A stretch of DNA of 64,000 bases from Oasisia sp. SBJ-2009 (Eukaryota; Annelida; Polychaeta; Sabellida; Siboglinidae), in the NCBI GenBank assembly GCA_964017155.1, contig OZ024857.1, positions 14,746,896 through 14,810,895 on the forward strand, in the 5' to 3' direction. The notes under the pieces were generated by a model, which did not search any database, had not been told where the DNA came from, and saw only the letters and a program-made list of their open reading frames with translations. Below are positions 51,573-64,000 of the stretch, in pieces (the stretch's first letter is position 1; each line of letters opens with the position of its first letter). Position numbers and translations under genes: made by a program.

Positions 51573-52919
51573 CTGAAATTCAGAAAACCAAGACATTCTT
51601 GAAAGTCATAAAAGGATGTCAGCATAGACATAATTTCTAGTTCGTTTTGTCTACCAGATTACGTACAGCAACCCAAACAGTGATCAAATGTGGCTTTTTA
51701 TATCATAACTGTTCTCAAATATGACGGACGATGTTATTCACTTTTACCCAAGGAAACTATTTCGACAAAATACACTTTGATAAGTTCGGAACTGTGCGCA
51801 TCGTAAGGTTGCCATAGAGCCAAATAGCCCCATGATACCATGTGTATAACTAGATTGTCCTTGACACATTTTCATGACTTTAAAGATAATATTTATTTGC
51901 ATATATTAAAGGCAGATATGTCGAGGTCCGGTAGAACTTGAAGATTAATAACACTTATTACATTATGATCTTCGCAATTAAAATGTTCTTTAATTAAAAC
52001 ACAAATAACTTCCAATGCGTATATACGCGTCGCATGCCTTCATTCGAGTGTTCATGCAGGCATGCATTGAAGTAGCAAATATATAAAGACAAACATTATT
52101 TCTCAATTACCTAAAATGACTCAAAACTTAAAAATAGGTTCTGTTTTGCTGCAATAAGATTGCACGATATAACACAGGCACTTTAAGTCGGCTTACCTTT
52201 GTTGTTCTAAAATTTCTTAACTAAACAACATAATTTTAAAAACTGATCAACCAAAATGACGGATTCAGAACTTCTAAAAAACCATACGTTTTGACATAGT
52301 TTCGGTGAGCCACGTTTTCCCTGTGAAACACGCACGCGTCTTCTACACAACTTGCATCAGACTAGTTTAATATTCTATAAACACCAGGCTAAACTGCAAC
52401 TTTCATGATTCGTACCTACTAAGTAAATCATGTCAATTCTATTGACTGCAGCAAATACTAACAGAACAAAAATTCGAAGAGGTAAAGTAAGAGTCTAGTT
52501 ACTATCTCCTACAGCGGTGACACAAGAAACGAGGGGACTTCCTGAAACGGCTGCACAGGTCTATGATCTACGAGTCTAAGAAATTAAGTTGCGGTGATTA
52601 GATATGGATGCATTAATGGCGAACGAGGAGAATGATGCAAACGCAGGGAAGCAACTCGGAGCTGCCGCGCAGAAACTAAGGCGCAACTGAAGCCACGGGA
52701 AAAACAGACTACGATGGCGATGTCAGCCCGGTATTGCACACAGGGCAATTGAGGCTTCTTCTTGTGATTGTATTCGTGATAAATAAAACAATACGGTGTT
52801 CTACAAAAACGCTCTGGTGTCTCTCATGCACGTTTTCTAGCGACTACCTACGGCTGACTCTAGCCACACCAAACACGTGCCTTTCCCTACACGCCGCCAT
52901 GAACATCAAGACGTCTGAC

Positions 52920-53098
52920 CTAGCGCTTCTTTTTTCCTTTTGATTTCGCTTTCTTCTTCGTCTTTTTGTTTGCAAATTTGGTCGACTTTCCCTGATCTTC
53001 ATCGCCATCTGAGGCAGCCAATGTCTTAGACTTTCGCGGACCTTCATTGTCATCTGTACCATCAAACCTGATTGACTTTCGTTGATCTTTGTCGTCTT
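52920..53098 (-). CDS. ODAD4: Candidate copy A alternative terminal exon (basic tail)
   Basis: Acceptor CTCGTTGGTTCAG; in phase 1 it reads EDDKDQRKSIRFDGTDDNEG, then AASDGDEDQGKSTKF and a Lys-rich end, KKTKKKAKSKGKKKR, TAG. It would give the protein a strongly basic C-terminus in place of the acidic one. Phase and acceptor are right for splicing from any upstream phase-1 donor of copy A. A decayed duplicate lies at 51060-51335. Confidence 0.5.
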
Positions 53099-53575
53099 CT
53101 GAACCAACGAGACAGGAAGCAAAGAATCAGAACCTCTACAGAAACCGCATCCACACATTGCTAAACAGTGACGTTTGTACAATGTTGAGAACTTACTTAC
53201 GAAATAATCACGACGTATGCTCGTGTTGTATTACAGCGGCGCGAAGATTTCGACGGTCACCTCATACGAATTAGTCCCATCAGTTATTATTACAATGTAG
53301 AGCAATTATCATAGTTAACATTAATACTGCAGCCCGCTGGCATTTCGGACGGTACGTCATCATGCTATCGTCTCCATATATATTGTTGAACATTGCGAAG
53401 AACAGAAGAGATAATGTTACATATTGCATAATAGAAGTTTACGCTAAACTTATTCCACCTGTCATTGCCGTGGTGCGCTTGGGCATAAAACAATGTACTA
53501 CATTTTCGTGAGAAAAAATATATAAATTATGCTTGTTAGTCACTGACGTAGAAAAACGATATAAGCAGTAAATTA

Positions 53576-63723
<10,148 letters not shown>

Positions 63724-64000
63724 CTGCAAGAAAACGCACATTTCAAACGGAAATTCAGACAACTATTACGGAATGAAAGGCATGTTTCCACTGAAGTAGA
63801 CGGTAGCAATGTTAATTAAAAAGAACAAATCACGCAATCGCTGGTGTGTACCAGACGTTACATTTCCACTTGATTAACAACGAATCTGTAAACTGCTTTA
63901 TTGTTAGACAAGGCAAGCAATTAAGAAATGGCCGTCGCTGTAACTAACATTTCTGCCTACAAGATAATAGACCGAAATATCTGGCGGTGAATCCGTACTG
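63724..64000 (-). other. Copy A intron 2, running off the window
   Basis: No exon is visible; exons 1 and 2 of copy A should lie beyond the right edge on the minus strand. Confidence 0.6.

Overview
The window looks like nuclear DNA of an invertebrate animal, most likely a lophotrochozoan such as a mollusc. It has split genes with GT-AG introns, long AT-rich non-coding stretches, many microsatellites and minisatellites, tRNA-derived SINEs and 5'-truncated LINE fragments. No bacterial or organellar gene is visible. The taxon is an inference; nothing here fixes the species.

Three protein-coding loci can be supported. (1) On the + strand, the 3' end of a SOCS6/SOCS7-type gene: an SH2 exon (8845-9013) and a final exon (12873-13210) with the end of the SH2 domain and the SOCS box. 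(2) On the - strand, a complete 11-exon gene (46808 down to 31944, 668 codons plus stop) for a TPR protein of the outer dynein arm docking family, ODAD4 (also called TTC25), here 'copy B'. (3) Upstream of it on the same strand, a head-to-tail paralogue, 'copy A', from 63723 down to at least 53576; its first two exons lie beyond the right edge. The copies share every intron phase I could compare. They differ in exon lengths, base composition and above all C-terminal tails: copy B has a tail of 21-bp coding repeats, copy A a 576-residue acidic Ser/Glu/Asp-rich exon. Downstream of each long tail are further short phase-1 exons encoding charged tails, so the C-terminus looks like a set of exchangeable cassettes.

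Layout. 1-8800 is repeat-rich intergenic or upstream SOCS territory (LINE fragments at 1-300 and 4140-5220, SINEs at 5390-5706 and 6845-7172, minisatellites). 8845-13210 is the SOCS gene, with a nested foldback element in its intron. 13211-30390 is gene-poor: 3'UTR, tandem arrays of 10, 19, 22, about 30, 41 and about 51 bp, and long stretches where I see nothing. 30393-46808 is ODAD4 copy B; its introns hold a 21 x 40-bp minisatellite, a LINE fragment, a dispersed GATACCAA repeat and many microsatellites. 46809-50375 is the gap between the copies, with a decayed LINE fragment and a possible ciliary-type promoter just upstream of copy B. 50376-64000 is copy A, with a roughly 770-bp pure pentanucleotide array next to an exon 3 splice donor.

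Functional picture: ODAD4 is an axonemal protein needed to dock outer dynein arms in motile cilia and sperm flagella. Two tandem copies with conserved TPR cores and divergent tails suggest subfunctionalised docking factors. The SOCS gene belongs to phosphotyrosine signalling and ubiquitination and has no evident link to the cilia genes. All exon models were made by eye from splice signals, reading frame and family similarity; transcript data were not available.
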